The notes beneath the pieces were generated by a model. It did no database searches, was not told the DNA's origin, and worked only from the letters and a program-made list of their open reading frames with translations. The position numbers were made by a program, and so were the translations under genes. Shown piece by piece: positions 37,717 to 50,300 of a stretch of DNA of 64,000 nt. Within the stretch, counting starts at the first letter, position 1. Every line of letters begins with the position of its first letter. The stretch lies in the NCBI RefSeq assembly GCF_001680005.1, contig NC_033566.1, positions 2,170,001-2,234,000 of the forward strand, in the 5' to 3' direction. The DNA is from Plasmodium coatneyi. Lineage: Eukaryota; Apicomplexa; Aconoidasida; Haemosporida; Plasmodiidae.

Positions 37717-40700
37717 ATGAAACTGAACGGCCAAGGAGATGACACGAAGGGCAGCGATGTCCTGTGGGAGTCCATTTATAATGACTTCAACGAAATTACA
37801 AAAACGAACAAGAGACACTGTAACTATATTGAGAATAGTTTGTACAATTTTTGCAAGGGGGTCAGTTCATCAGATAATTTAGGTTACAATTTGAAGAATG
37901 GGTCGAAGGAGTGGCTTCGTCCTAACCATTCGAAGGATGTTGCAGGAGCGTTGCCTGGTGTAGGAGAGGAGAATGAAGGAATCGGAGGCAGTCCCAACAA
38001 GGGAGTAGCAGGAGAAGGAAATGCCAGTTGGAGTAATCTTGCCATTCAGGCATACTTAAAAAAAAATAACAAACAGGAAGAAGAGGAACTATTTGCCAAA
38101 AAGGATAATGACGCAGAGAGTGTCAACCATCTGATGCTACATGATGATGAAAAAAGTGACCACATACAGAGACGACATTCTTCATTCCAACCATGCAATG
38201 ACCAATACGATGGACAGTACGTGAGGAACAAATTCCTCGACGTGGAAACCGATTACTTGAAGAATGAAACGTATGTCAGTTGCAACGATGTTGTGAACAG
38301 CGAAAAGACAAGACATTCGGATTTTCAAAATAATAACAGTGGGAGTTTGCTTCTGCGGGAGAAGAGGAGCTCGATCGATGTAAACGGAAGGGTGGACAGT
38401 CAGGTTGGTGTTCAGGATGGTGGCCATTTGGGCAACCATGCGGATGTCCAGTTGGATGGCTCCTTCCGCAACGGCAGTATGTTCAATCTGATGAAATACA
38501 ATGCGGCTTTGAAGGGGTTGGGAATCGATGGGGGCATGGGCAGTAACAGCCACACATATAAGAACGTGAACGTAGGAGTGAGTGCTTTTTCCAATTCTGA
38601 TCAGCAGAATTATGAGAATGTTAAGGCGAGGAGCTTGCACCTGACTGACCCGAAGGGACTGTTTTCCAAAAGGGAGGATTATACCTACTTGCTGAGCAAC
38701 AAGAAAATTTACGACAGTGTGTCAGTAGGGGGGAGAGAAATGGACAGAGGGCAGAGCGGTGACCTCTTAAGGTTCGCTCCCTTTGATAGCCGCAGAGGGG
38801 GAAGTGGAAGCGGTGCTAGAAGTGTCATGGGGAGTGGGGACGGAAGGAGTAGTCTCTTTAATAACATGAACAAGTACAGAAATTTCAATGTAAAATCGGA
38901 CGAAAGTCTGACTTGCCCTAGCTTCAGTTACCGCCGCAGCGATTTGGAGGGAAGTGTCATTGGAGGGAACACCACTAAGGTTGACAGGCAGAAAATAGGC
39001 AAAGATGTCTCTCATGACGAATATCACTACGATGAACGTAGTAGTGCCGAAAGGGGTAGTATCCATCAGAGGCGCCAGGAGGACAATCGGACGAGCTGCA
39101 ACTCGCTGGAGAAACTGGACCAGCTGCTGAAAAGCAAGTGTAAGTATATGAGCAACAACAGACTGAGCGACCTTGATTTTTTATTCAAAAAAAAAAACAA
39201 AGCAAACAATGAACATTTGAGGAAGTCTTTCATAAGTTGCGATAATTACAAAATTGACTCTGTCATGTCTGAGACATTTAATAGAAACACCGAAATGGAT
39301 AGGAGCGAGTCTCCCCCGTCCGAGCAGATGGACGAAGCTAGCCACAACCAACTTATAAGCCGATCCAAGAGGCTAATTGAAATGAGTAAAAAATGCCTGA
39401 GTGGATACTCAGATTTGGATCAATATGATCAGAACGAGTTGTACGCACGGATGGGTAAGAACAAACATGGAACGAGCGTTTCAGGTATAAGTTACAGCAA
39501 CGTCATTGACGAGGAGGACTGCGGGTCTGTTTTCTCCGCGAAGAAACTAATTGGGAAGGAAACGCTGCTTGGTAACAAATACGGCCGTGCATATAATTAT
39601 GCGAATGGGGAACTGGAGGAGGTGCTGTGCAACTACGTCGGGGGAAAGGAGGGAAATAGCAAAAGTGTCAGTAAGCTGTTTGAAGCATACGACAAGGACA
39701 AAATTTCCGTCGTTAGTGCACCCCTGGTGAGTAGCGTGTCGAAAGGTAATCCAGAAGTGGAGTCGTTTCGCGGGGATAGCAAAATGAATAAGAAGACCAA
39801 TCTGACACATAGCGATGATGTAGTCGGAGGTGTTACCACGAAAGGAGCCCACAACAGCCAACCGAATGAAGAACACCACTTTGGTAAAGACGAAACGGCT
39901 GGAAATGTAGCCGATATGGGGTTAAATATATCCCCTTGTGATAATTATGACACGCAGGAAGGAACACAAGGGAAAAAAAAGAAAAAAAAAAAAAAAAGCA
40001 GTTTAGATAGTGTGGCGGAGAATTCAGAGAAGTTATTACCCCCCGGTGGTGACACGAAAGGTAACCAAAAAAGTAGCAGTCCCAACGTGGGATTAAAAAT
40101 GGCAAATATAAAATTCCCCGGGGATGAAGAGGAGGACTCACCTCTCGGTGGTGACGCCAACAAGGGTGCAAGTAAAAGTCATGAGGAGGATCTCCAGGGG
40201 AAGGTAAAAAACGACGTTTATAGTTACGAGGCAGAGGAAGAAGACGAAGTAGGAGGTAATAAGAACATACCTCATGGTGAGGACAACATTACTGAAAACA
40301 TCCAAAGGGAATCCCTTCCGAAGGGGGACAACAACAGCGTAATCACGAACAGTTCCAGTGTGGGCAATTTTAATAAATATCCAGAGCTTGCAAAAATGTA
40401 TTACAATCAAAAGAAGGAGAAAGTACCTTACGCAGAGGAAAGGAAAATAAGTGATGATCAGCAGAAGGCACTGGAGCAATGCTACGACACGATTAACCAT
40501 GCCAATGATGTGAAGAGACTCTTTCGCGAGAAGAACTTTTTACAAGATTTATGTGAAAAGAGAAAGGTCATTATACAAAAGAGCAAAATCGAAAACACCA
40601 AGTTGAGCGTGGAGATTAAGTCGCTACTGAGCTTTAACAACAATTTGAGTTACGCTTTGAAGGAGAAGGAAGCGGAAATAAAAATTCTAAAGAAGCAGAA

Positions 40701-41046
40701 GGAAGAACTGGAAATGAATTTAATGAAGCGAATAAACAATAACGGCAGCACCCAGTATTCTCTCCTGAGCAATTTCACGTCCTTTCCTGCGCTTTCCAAA
40801 AATGAGAGAACTAGCGGTGTGCACAGTGATAGCGGCACGTGCCACCTGCTACGCAACAGAAGCAGCTGCACCATTTTGAATAACATCGCGGATGCCAACG
40901 CCAGCGTCAGCAGTGGTGGAGGTAATCAGGCCGCCCTGATAGAGAGCTACGAGGAAAAGATCCAGGAGCTTCTCATGCAGGTGAAGATGTACCAGACGAA
41001 GAACAGCGACTTGCAGGAACAGCTGCGCATTTTTATGAACGAGTAG
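37717..41046 (+). CDS. Conserved-type Plasmodium protein of unknown function, C-terminal coiled coil
   Basis: Single-exon frame of 1,109 residues from the first ATG after a stop. Most is low-complexity and hydrophilic: Ser/Asn/Asp-rich with scattered short Lys runs (a run of about eight Lys near residue 757). No signal peptide or membrane segment. Residues about 900-1,015 form a helical coiled coil (KRLFREKNFLQDLCEKRK, ALKEKEAEIKILKKQKEEL) and the last 35 residues another (YEEKIQELLMQVKMYQ, DLQEQLRIF). The layout fits a structural or cytoskeletal scaffold with a disordered body, but I recognise no family. It converges with the elongase gene. Confidence 0.85.
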   Translation: MKLNGQGDDTKGSDVLWESIYNDFNEITKTNKRHCNYIENSLYNFCKGVSSSDNLGYNLKNGSKEWLRPNHSKDVAGALPGVGEENEGIGGSPNKGVAGEGNASWSNLAIQAYLKKNNKQEEEELFAKKDNDAESVNHLMLHDDEKSDHIQRRHSSFQPCNDQYDGQYVRNKFLDVETDYLKNETYVSCNDVVNSEKTRHSDFQNNNSGSLLLREKRSSIDVNGRVDSQVGVQDGGHLGNHADVQLDGSFRNGSMFNLMKYNAALKGLGIDGGMGSNSHTYKNVNVGVSAFSNSDQQNYENVKARSLHLTDPKGLFSKREDYTYLLSNKKIYDSVSVGGREMDRGQSGDLLRFAPFDSRRGGSGSGARSVMGSGDGRSSLFNNMNKYRNFNVKSDESLTCPSFSYRRSDLEGSVIGGNTTKVDRQKIGKDVSHDEYHYDERSSAERGSIHQRRQEDNRTSCNSLEKLDQLLKSKCKYMSNNRLSDLDFLFKKKNKANNEHLRKSFISCDNYKIDSVMSETFNRNTEMDRSESPPSEQMDEASHNQLISRSKRLIEMSKKCLSGYSDLDQYDQNELYARMGKNKHGTSVSGISYSNVIDEEDCGSVFSAKKLIGKETLLGNKYGRAYNYANGELEEVLCNYVGGKEGNSKSVSKLFEAYDKDKISVVSAPLVSSVSKGNPEVESFRGDSKMNKKTNLTHSDDVVGGVTTKGAHNSQPNEEHHFGKDETAGNVADMGLNISPCDNYDTQEGTQGKKKKKKKKSSLDSVAENSEKLLPPGGDTKGNQKSSSPNVGLKMANIKFPGDEEEDSPLGGDANKGASKSHEEDLQGKVKNDVYSYEAEEEDEVGGNKNIPHGEDNITENIQRESLPKGDNNSVITNSSSVGNFNKYPELAKMYYNQKKEKVPYAEERKISDDQQKALEQCYDTINHANDVKRLFREKNFLQDLCEKRKVIIQKSKIENTKLSVEIKSLLSFNNNLSYALKEKEAEIKILKKQKEELEMNLMKRINNNGSTQYSLLSNFTSFPALSKNERTSGVHSDSGTCHLLRNRSSCTILNNIADANASVSSGGGNQAALIESYEEKIQELLMQVKMYQTKNSDLQEQLRIFMNE

Positions 41047-41992
41047 AAATGGAATAGACGCTTAACTGGAAGGATTGCTCCTCCTCGCCGTCATCCCACC
41101 CGAACACGGACGAGCGTTACTGCCGTGTCCACTGCGCGTTTCCTTTTGTTTCTGTTTAGTCTTTTTCCGTTTTTGATTATGCCATGTGGCCGTTTCGTCA
41201 CGTAATCATTTAATAATTTCCTCTTTGCGATTTTTTTCAACGCATTGCAGCTTTTCTGCGAAGATAAGTAGCGTGCATCCCTTACGTTGTCTGATGTGTT
41301 TGTATTAATCTCCCGCGCGTGTGTATATTGCATTGGTAACATGTGCACTTGCGCGATGCACTTTTTTTTTTTTTTTTTCATTATATGACCAACTTGTTTT
41401 AATTTACCTAACAATTACAATGTTTTATGAATCGTGCATCATTCAAAGGAATGGGAAAAATAATTGGCTATGTTAAAAAGGATATACAGCAAAAGGGGGG
41501 TAAAACATTTTAAGGCAATGTAGTCTTTTGGTATGTAAAATATATTTGCGTGTGCACACAGTACGGAATGTGCGCACCACGGTCTACAAATGGCAAGCAA
41601 CAAATCGAGGAGCAAAGGCGTCACTGAATGAGCTACGGCGTAGCAAATCAGTGTGGCAGATATACGCCCTTATTTTTTTTAATCATGCCAATGGATTGCG
41701 AATGGCGATTACGTCGCGCGTATGAACAGGGGCACGACGTTTAAAAGGCGCTACGTAGAGCCACGTATAATGATAACTGGCAACGACTGTGACCACTGGG
41801 ACCGCGCGAAAAAGCAGCATCAAGAGCAGACCGCACCTCCCTTTGGTTGTTGTTCCAATGGTAACTAAGCACAAACGGTTACTTGAATTATTTCATGTGT
41901 TTAATTATAATTGTGCAAGTTTACTCGTGACAAAAATTTGAAGACGGGGAGGGAGAAAAAAAAAAAAAAAAAATGAATGGAAGGGAAAAAAA
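41047..41992. other. Intergenic, convergent 3' regions
   Basis: Spacer between the 1,109-residue ORF and the elongase. It contains T tract 41362-41379 and A tract 41956-41972. No gene seen. Confidence 0.6.
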
Positions 41993-43503
41993 TTAAGCGA
42001 CTTTTTTCTTGGGTCGTATGTAAGTATTGTAGGCAAAATGGACAAACAAAATTAGCAAAGAAATACAGTAGTAAAAACTCAGACCGATCAGTCTTATGGG
42101 GTAGTAGGAGTAGTATTTCAGGAACAAAACGCAGAACGCTGGGCAGATGATGGCGAGAAACTGCAAAGGAGGGAAGAAAAAATGAGAGGGGGGTTATGTC
42201 TGATAAGGCGAATGTGCGTGCATCTGTTTGGGGGAACAACCACCCCGACACATTGGTAAAAAGAAAGCTATTCGGTCTACTCTCACCCTGTAGGTTACTC
42301 ACCTGTATCATTTGGATATACGTCACGCTAGCCTTGACGAACACTGGGACATGGAATTTCATGCTCGCTAGGAAGTAGTACAGGTACATGATGAAGTGCA
42401 CGATGGAGCTGTCAGGGGGAAGGAAAGAAAAAATATAAGCGTATGTGAACGTGTAGCGGTAAGGTAGCAGTAAATGTTATACTGGTAGGAAAACTCCATC
42501 TGAATAACTCATCGCATAGCCCATGAATGTATGGAGATATGCCCCTCTGCAGAGGCCGCATATTGAGGCATGTCACTCTTGTCCTACTTGACTGTGATGA
42601 CGTAGTAGATGTCTCCGTCATATCCCACGCTGGCGTTAATCCACATGATGAGGAAGACGGAAATGTGATGGTACACGTGGAGGAAGGTGAACTGGTTCCA
42701 TTTCTTTCTTAGTACAATCAAAATGGTGTCCATAAAATCAAACAGTTTGTTACTAATGGGAACAAAAGAAAAAGGTGGTTGTGGCGATGTTAGTGTATGT
42801 GTTTGGAGGGGGGAAAAGAATATCCGAGAAGGCTCTGCATGCACAACACTACGTGTCAGGGGAATCCCCACAAAATGACGCGAAGAAGCCACTTCTCCGT
42901 GAATGAGCGTCCCCCCGCAGGTGTGAAAAACTTACAGATAAAAGAGCCAGCAGCAAAGTGCAATGTTCGTCTTGGAAAAATCTACATAGTTGTGGATGAG
43001 GGAAAATTTTCTCTTTCGCACTTGATATATGGTTAGCACGGTGATCACTAGGCTGAGAAGGACCTGTATCGGGAAAAAAAAAAAAAGGAAAGTGTTTGTA
43101 CAGATATGCACCCATTAGGGTGGCCACATGCAAAATGGAATTTCGCATAGACACGTGTGCACTGAAAAAGGTCGAATTGATGGTTTCTACTCACCTGTAA
43201 CAAGTTGTACGCAGGGATGGCCTTTGCTAAAATAGCCTCGAGGCGAGGATTCTTCGACTTGAAGCTTGAAGACGGCTTTATTTTTGCCAACCCCTTATCT
43301 GACTTCAGCTTAGACACGTAGTAGTTTTTATAGGCATAGGAGGCCAGAACGAACAAAACATAAAAGAGGAAGGCTATAAAGAAATGGGTCGGGTTCATCA
43401 GGAACCAGTTCTTAGTAACTCTTCTGCCATACCTCAACTTGGGGTTAAAAAAACTTAAAATACTCTCTCCGAGTTTGTTTATGAAGGCTATGTTGAGGGC
43501 CAT
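41993..43503 (-). CDS. ELO-family very-long-chain fatty acid elongase, 5 exons
   Basis: 3-ketoacyl-CoA synthase of the ER membrane that condenses malonyl-CoA with acyl-CoA. Exons on minus 43503-43195, 43063-42936, 42752-42588, 42408-42303, 42160-41993 join in phase to 291 residues, the normal ELO length. The catalytic histidine box HVYHH is at 171-175, preceded by KLFDFMDTILIVLRKK (the KxxExxDT-like segment) and followed by NASVGYDG and IMYLYYFLAS. About seven hydrophobic segments are visible, beginning with FFIAFLFYVLFVLASYAY. The C-terminus KKK plus two residues (KKKVA) fits a dilysine-type ER retrieval signal, which would be read by the coatomer subunit encoded elsewhere in the window. Which of the Plasmodium ELO paralogues it is cannot be told from sequence alone; remembered synteny suggests the P. 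falciparum chromosome 6 copy. Confidence 0.93.
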
Positions 43504-45318
43504 TTTAGAGTACTTGGGAGGGTGACTTGTGGATGGCTGTATAAGCGGCAGGGGGAAGTGCGTGCGTGCGTGTGTACGTATCTATCTAAGTAACTATGTA
43601 TGTGCGTTTGCGCATTGGTCCACTTTGGAGCTTATCTAATCCAAAGCTGCGACTATTGGGTGCGCCCTGTCTGTCATGTTAGACTCACTTTTCTGTGTTC
43701 ACACGGGGGGCAGAGGATTATGCAAAGGGAAAGAAGGAGCTCTAATTCGAACTATGAACAAATTAGGCCACAAACTAGTGCACAAAAAAAATTAAAAAAA
43801 AAAAAAATAGGAGAGGGGGGTAAACTGCTACATGGGGCAAGCACGCGCAAGCGAGGGGGGTAATGGGTGTACGTAAGAAAAGAGAACAGAGGGATGCGCA
43901 ATGAACAATCGGACGCGCATGTACATATAAAATATATGTGTGTGTATTGTGGGGCACAAATCAAATGCACATGTTATGAACAGAAGGGGAGCTTCAAGAA
44001 AAGATTTGGCTAACAATTTTTTTTTTTTTTTTCCACTTTTTCGGTGGGTCTGCAAACAAAACTTTCATGCCTTAACTATTACACCGTACTACACTGAGTA
44101 ACACATAACTGGTAAAACTACTGCTTAGTAGATCTATGATAGGGTGGAAGCTGCACACGGGGAAAAAATGATAAAAAAAAAAAAAAAAAAAACTTTTCTT
44201 TTCGTTGCGCCTTTCTCCAGAATAGGCTTGGCGAAGAGGGGAAAAAATAATGAAGAAAGAAAAAATAAAAGCTTGACGCGACCAATTGAGCAATGACGAA
44301 GCAATGATTAAGTAAAACTGAACCGAAGGTCATCAATAAAGCAAAACTTAGAATAGAGGTTAGGGAAAATAATAACTGCACAAAATTGTACACGGCATTG
44401 TTTTACTTATCAGTTGAATTAACCAATTAATGTGTATAACTACGAAGGTGTATTGAATTCTATCCCAAGTTAATTTTTCTGCGAATGGAAAAAAAAAAAA
44501 AAAAAAAAAAAATTCACCAGGCGTTTTTTTTTTTACGTGAACAATATTTACACTTAACTAGTTGGAAAACCATTAAGCGGCGCTGTTCCACCTGCAGTAT
44601 GTCGTGAAATTACGACTAAAACGCACAGCGCAATGTACGGCGTACCGTGGCGGAAACTGCGCGGGGTTTTGAAAAAACAATCTTTTCGCTACGCTCACAA
44701 TATTGCTCATTGTGGCGAGAGGTGTATAAAAGAAAATTTCCTCAGCGCTTAAAGTTAATTGACTGCCTTTTGTGAAGAGAACGAGAAAATTATAACGCAG
44801 CGGGAATTCCTCGGAAAGGTACCATTTGAAGAAATTCAAAGAAGGCATTGTCGAAGCGTAACGGTGAAGTGTGTAAAGCGTGAAGCGACTTTGGCGCCCA
44901 CAAGGGGGAGGTGCTTCTCCAGGGTCCCCTCGCAAATGTTCCGCAATTCTCCCCCCAATTGTGTGTGCGCCAATGTGATTGCCAGCTGCGTCATATTTCC
45001 TCCCCTATCCGCAGTGGCCAAAAATGGGTTCAGTTTCCACGGATCACGCCTCAGCGTCCCGCACATGGCAAATAGAGTTGTGTACGTTTAAACAGCTTTT
45101 CCATTTTATATATTTGTGTGACTTTCGTCATGGGGGGAAATTTCCCCGGTGAACATTTTTCCCTTTTAATTTTCGCCCATGTGTAGATGGGGGTGTGTGT
45201 GTTAAAGCGGCGCAATTGCTCATTGGTGAATTAAAAAAAAGGGGGGTAGGGGAGTGTAAGGGAGGAGCCACCTCGCGTAGAAACTAGCAGACGTGGTTAC
45301 TAAATCGAGCAGCTTAAA
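43504..45318. other. Intergenic region upstream of elongase
   Basis: Contains A or T tracts at 43791-43807, 44019-44032, 44173-44191 and 44488-44511, with no convincing ORF or RNA gene. Confidence 0.55.
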
Positions 45319-45524
45319 ATGGTAAGAGTGTGAATTGTCAGCTGGGAGGAAACTCTTGGGAGAGGTTATTTCTCACCAAAAATGGTCGAGAAAAATTGCA
45401 AGACGTTCAAATGGTATTGAAAAGGAAGTAATCGTTTTTGTTTCCCTTCGCAGTGCAACAGGAGGAACAAAGTGGAATTTCCCACATACTCAGAAATGAC
45501 AGTTCTTTTGTTTTTCTCACATGC

Positions 45525-45555
<31 letters not shown>

Positions 45556-45706
45556 CGGATAATTACTCAGCTGAATGATTACACAGAACGGGACAAAAAC
45601 ATGACAGAAATTGTTTTCCCCAAATTGATCGATCTGCACCCTTCGAATTATTTTTTTTACGTCGGGGGAAATTTTTACCGCAGCTTCTTTACCCTTGCGT
45701 CCGTGG
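45319..45706 (+). CDS. Probable small multi-exon gene, 5' exons only resolved
   Basis: Three compatible exons are visible: 45319-45321 (the ATG alone, then GTAAGA), 45454-45501 after a TTCGCAG acceptor, and 45571-45706, ending at a GTGAGT donor. The intron between exons 2 and 3 is almost pure T. The third exon encodes about 45 residues with strong coding character (NDYTERDKNM, VFPKLIDLHPSNYFFYVG). Downstream, 45925-46258 has more frame-open segments, but no combination of acceptors closes the phase, so the 3' part is unresolved or broken. No family is recognised. It lies about 1.6 kb upstream of RAD50 in the same orientation. Confidence 0.35.
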
Positions 45707-47309
45707 GTGAGTTCGTCGTCCTTTTACTTGTCTCCCCCGTGTGTGCACGCTTATTCTACATTCACCACTTGGCCCTTTTTTTACTTCCCATGGGAGCGGA
45801 GGGTTAAACTGGGCCTGTGAAGGGTGGTGCCGCTGAAATGGTGGCACTAAAATGCGAGCATTCCTCACACAGTTGTAGGGTAGGCGGGTGAAGTCACATG
45901 ACAACCACACGTGTGTGGATGCACCTGCACATGGAACTAAAAAAGGTGATGTTCCAAAGAATCACGTTCAATTGTGCGTCCGACACAATTTTCGCATTTT
46001 TACAAAAAGGTATAAAGTCCCCCCAAAGGACACTCTGTGAAGCGGGCAAAATGGATTTGGTTCAAAATATAATTTTGCTACATTTCCCGCCCTTTTTTTG
46101 TTAAAAGGAGGACCCAACACACTTATTGTGCAGCAAGTACGTGAGGAACATTGGCTCCTTTGTAGTAACTCAGAAGAGCAGCGTCATTTCGCTTTACACC
46201 TTTACGATGACTACCTGTCGTTGTACTCTGCCTTTTGGTTCCCCCTAAAATATATCTAACATGGCGAAAAAAAAAAAATGCTACCGAAAAGGGGTCACCC
46301 TTTTTAGAGGTCCCCCACTGTTAAGGACCCTTTTCAAATTGTCTGGTTAACTTATGCAACTGCCCCAAGTCGCGCTCTTAACTCTGAAGGTGTGGCCCCT
46401 CCCACTGTCATTGACACGTGTGAAAGTGGAACCCACGTGAGAATGAGGGAAAAATGGGAATCCTCCCCCCCTACCCCAAACGCATCGAAAGTGGGGAACC
46501 AAAACGGAAAACAAATCAACACTCGGCAGAACGCAACAACCCTCAGATGTGCGACAATAACAACTTCTTATTGAAGGAACATTTTTTTGATGTAAAAATG
46601 GGGTGATTTTTTTTTTTTTTTTTGCTAAGCTAATGGTCTTCAGTAAGATACACCTTGGGGCCTTGGCATACCACCTATTTGGTCTCCTCTTTCCTCTGGG
46701 CATTTTTTTTTTCACTTCGTTTTACGTTGTCATGTAACTTAGCAAGTTAGCTTATTCTTTTGGGCCGATTAAATTCTGGAGAAGGTCCTCCTTATGGCAT
46801 TTCCATTTAATGAAATGGTGCTTTTATTTTTTTCTTTTGACAGAGTGTACATACACCTTAGATTTGTTTAAGTCCTGCAGTTGGCTTCACCTCCATTTTT
46901 GATTTGTTCAGCATTACACGCATACAACTTGTTTGAGCGACCCCATATGGTCGACCTGTGCGAAGCAGTTGTAACTAGGGGGATGCAAAGGAGGGATGCA
47001 CCTCTCCCCCCGTTTTGCTTATCCACAACAGGGCAGAGTGACGTGCTTTCCTGATTTGCTTCATCGCTCGTCGCAACTTTATTTTTTGTGAAGAAGTCAT
47101 TTTGGTTTGGCCTCCTTATTAGTTGACGTTTCTGGAGGGAAGGTGTGTCTCTCAGGGTAGTCAACCCAGTGCACCCGCTATGTTCGCGCAAAGGTGTGCA
47201 TAATGGGTTGATGCCCACCACTGCGGTGTTCCTACTCTGTTACTACTCCGTTGCTATTCCGTTGCTACCCCTTTGTTATTACTCCGCTTTTGTCCTATTG
47301 TCCACCCCC
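45707..47309. other. Region upstream of RAD50
   Basis: Holds possible 3' exons of the preceding small gene (45925-46258), a T tract at 46608-46623 and the RAD50 5' leader. The open frame of RAD50 extends upstream of its start without a stop to 47145 (a GTG), but the family start lies at 47310. Confidence 0.45.
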
Positions 47310-50300
47310 ATGACGACGCTGGAAAAGATCGGGATCCAGGGGATACGGAGCTACGGGGACGAGGAGGCGCAGGAGTTGGAGTTCGCATCGCCCATCACGG
47401 TGATCTATGGAAACAACGGGAGCGGCAAGTCGACAATCATCGAATGTCTGAAGATGAGTTGCACGGGGGACTTCCCCCCCAATGCAGATAAGGGAAAGTC
47501 ATTCATACACGACCCATTAATATCAAACAAAATGAACAGCAGAGGAAAAATAAATCTGCTCCTAAAAAATTATAACAACAAAAGGATTGGCATCTCCAGA
47601 TCGTTCAGTCTATTTTATTGTAAGGACAAAAATAAAAAAATAAAACAAACCTTTAGAGCACTGGACAACAACATAATCATAAAAAAAGGAGAGGGGCAAG
47701 AGGATGTAATAATTACCAACAAATGTCTAGACATAAATGAGCATATTCCCAAATTAATGGGGGTATCAAAGGCCCTGCTGGAAAATGTGATTTTATGCCA
47801 CCATGAGGAGAGTCTTTGGCCATTTAGCGAATCAGTAAAAATAAAAAAAAAATTCGATGAACTTTTTGGAGATGACCATTTCTCAAAAATCCTGGACGAA
47901 TTCACAAAATGTAGAAAAACGATGAATGACGTTCTGAAAACGAAGGAATATGAGTTGGCAACTTTGAAAGAGCGCTATGAGAAAAAGAAAAGCATCGCTT
48001 TGGACATCCAAAGGAACGAACAAGAAATAGAAGAGTGTCAAACGATTATACAATTGGACAAGGAAGAAATAGAAGAGAGTTTTCTCATTTTAAATAATTT
48101 AGAAAAAAAAAAATCCTTGTTAAGAAAACTAACTTCCAGCATTGATATGTATTTTGCTATCCAAGGGAAATTTCTAGACGATCTGCAAAATTATAAATCT
48201 GTCGAGGAGATATATGAGGAGGATGCCTCCGAGTTAGAACACTTTGCTGAACTCTTTCAGAAAGACTTGGCCAAGTGTAACTCCCTAATTGAACAAGTTA
48301 GTAATGAGTTGGCCCTTCTGGAGAAGCAGACCTCTTTGCCTATTCATTCGTGTGACGAAGCGGATGTAAAGCAGAGGGATGAAATCTGCTCCAATTTATT
48401 TCATTTGGAGAAACGACGGGGGGAAGCGCACACTTTGAGCAAAGCCATTTTAGATTTGGATCATGCGTCCACCGGGAGTGGGATGAAGAGGAGAAATGCA
48501 CGGAAGAACCTCTCTGAGGAGCACACCAGAGTGGGTTGCTTTATCAAGGCGAACGAGCCAATTTTGGGTGGTTTACTGGTTCAGTGGAGGGCCCTCTTTG
48601 GGGGAAATGGCCCCAAATGGGTGTTCCGCCGGGGGAGGGCGTCCACCAATGTTGAGCATAGCGATGATGGGCGTAGCGACGGTGAGAGCATCCCTGGTGG
48701 GGACCATACCAATGAAACAATCACCAGAGGATGTATCCCCTGCGTGAAACAAATGCGCAAGAGACGCAAGGAAACCCTGGCCCTGCTCAGAGTCCAGGTG
48801 CAGAAACACGCCCGGGAGCGACTCCATATAAAGAGGAAAAAAGGAATCCTCACTGAAAAAGCAAAAAGGTGGAAAAGGAAGGTATCAAGGATGGACAGAA
48901 GAATTGCCACCATGGAAATGCACAAGGATTATTTGGCCACTTTCAAAGCGAGGGACGAGACGTACAAACAAATTTGCAACCATTTGCACAAAATGAACCA
49001 GCTGGGATGCGTCTACGACAGCATTTGCTTGAGTGAGGCGAACTGCGCGAACACGACCAGTGATATGGATGATGACCTTGAGGGGAAGAAAAGACAGCTT
49101 AGGCAAATAGAAAAATTCAAGAAACAACTGGAACAGGTGCTGCTCCTTGGGAAACACTATGAGAAAACCTTTCAATATTTTTTGTGCCTCCGGAGGGTGC
49201 GTCGCAAGGTGACATCCTTCATCGATGAGCGGCGAGCCTTTCTTTGCGAACTGGGCAAACTACCCAAGGTATGGCGCTCTATAGGGAAGCCTATCGGAGA
49301 CTGGGCGGAAAAAGCGGATTTGACAGAGGGAGTAGAATACGGGCAGGAATGCTCTACGGGGGAAGAGGAGGAAAAAGAAGAAGTTGAGGGGCAAGCCGAG
49401 CGGGGGGTCCAGGAAGAAAAGGAAAAAATGGAAGACCCGAATGAAGAGGAGCACGGGGGAGAAGGTAACCCCTCCAGCGCGCCACACGCAACACCGGAAG
49501 GAACAAATAACTTGACCGAAATAGCGAAAGTGGAAAGTTGCACCCCGTTAGAGAGTCCCTCCGGAGCGGATTCGAGTAAATATCCCAACAGGGAGGAGTC
49601 CGCCCATGGAGATATTTTCACTGGAGGAATTTGCAATAAAAGGAACAAACGGACAAAGGATCCTGGCGAAGAGACCCATAATCGACTGAAACGGAAAAAG
49701 TTATTCAAGATGGAACGTCCCCCTGGACAAAGCTACCTGAACAAATTAAACGATGTGATCAGCCAGTATATAAATAAGTACGACAATAAAATGAAAGAGG
49801 TGGAAAAAGAAGCCTCCAAATTGAAGGAAACGTTGTTACTGACTAGTGGAGCATTACGGAATGTGAGCGAGCGGGTAGGACGTTATCCAAACGTACTAGC
49901 TAAGTTCTGGGGGATGCTGGAAAAAAATAATTTTAAAAACGTGAAAGATTTTTTCGTCCATTTAGGTCAAGTCAGGAAGGACATGAAGAAAATCAAAAGG
50001 GAGATTGTCGCTTTAAAAACTGAGGAAGAATCACTGAGTCGTTTTATACAGCATGCCGAAGAGGGGAAGGCCTGTCTGCTGTGCAAAGGACCCATTACAG
50101 ATGTTGCTCTGGATAGGTTCACCTTGCCAGATGTGCATAAAGAGAAGGAAGGCATAACCCTGGAGATAGAAGACAAGGAAAAAACGCTCACAAATTTAAG
50201 AGACCAAAAGAAAGAATTGATGATTCTGTTAGAGCATTACTATAAGGAGGTTGATCCCCTACACAGGGAAAGCGCCTCCCTGAGTGAAATTATTGACTCA

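Noticed and set aside
47145..47309. Upstream extension of the RAD50 frame
   Set aside because: Begins at GTG; adds a hydrophobic stretch absent from RAD50, while ATG 47310 gives the conserved N-terminus.
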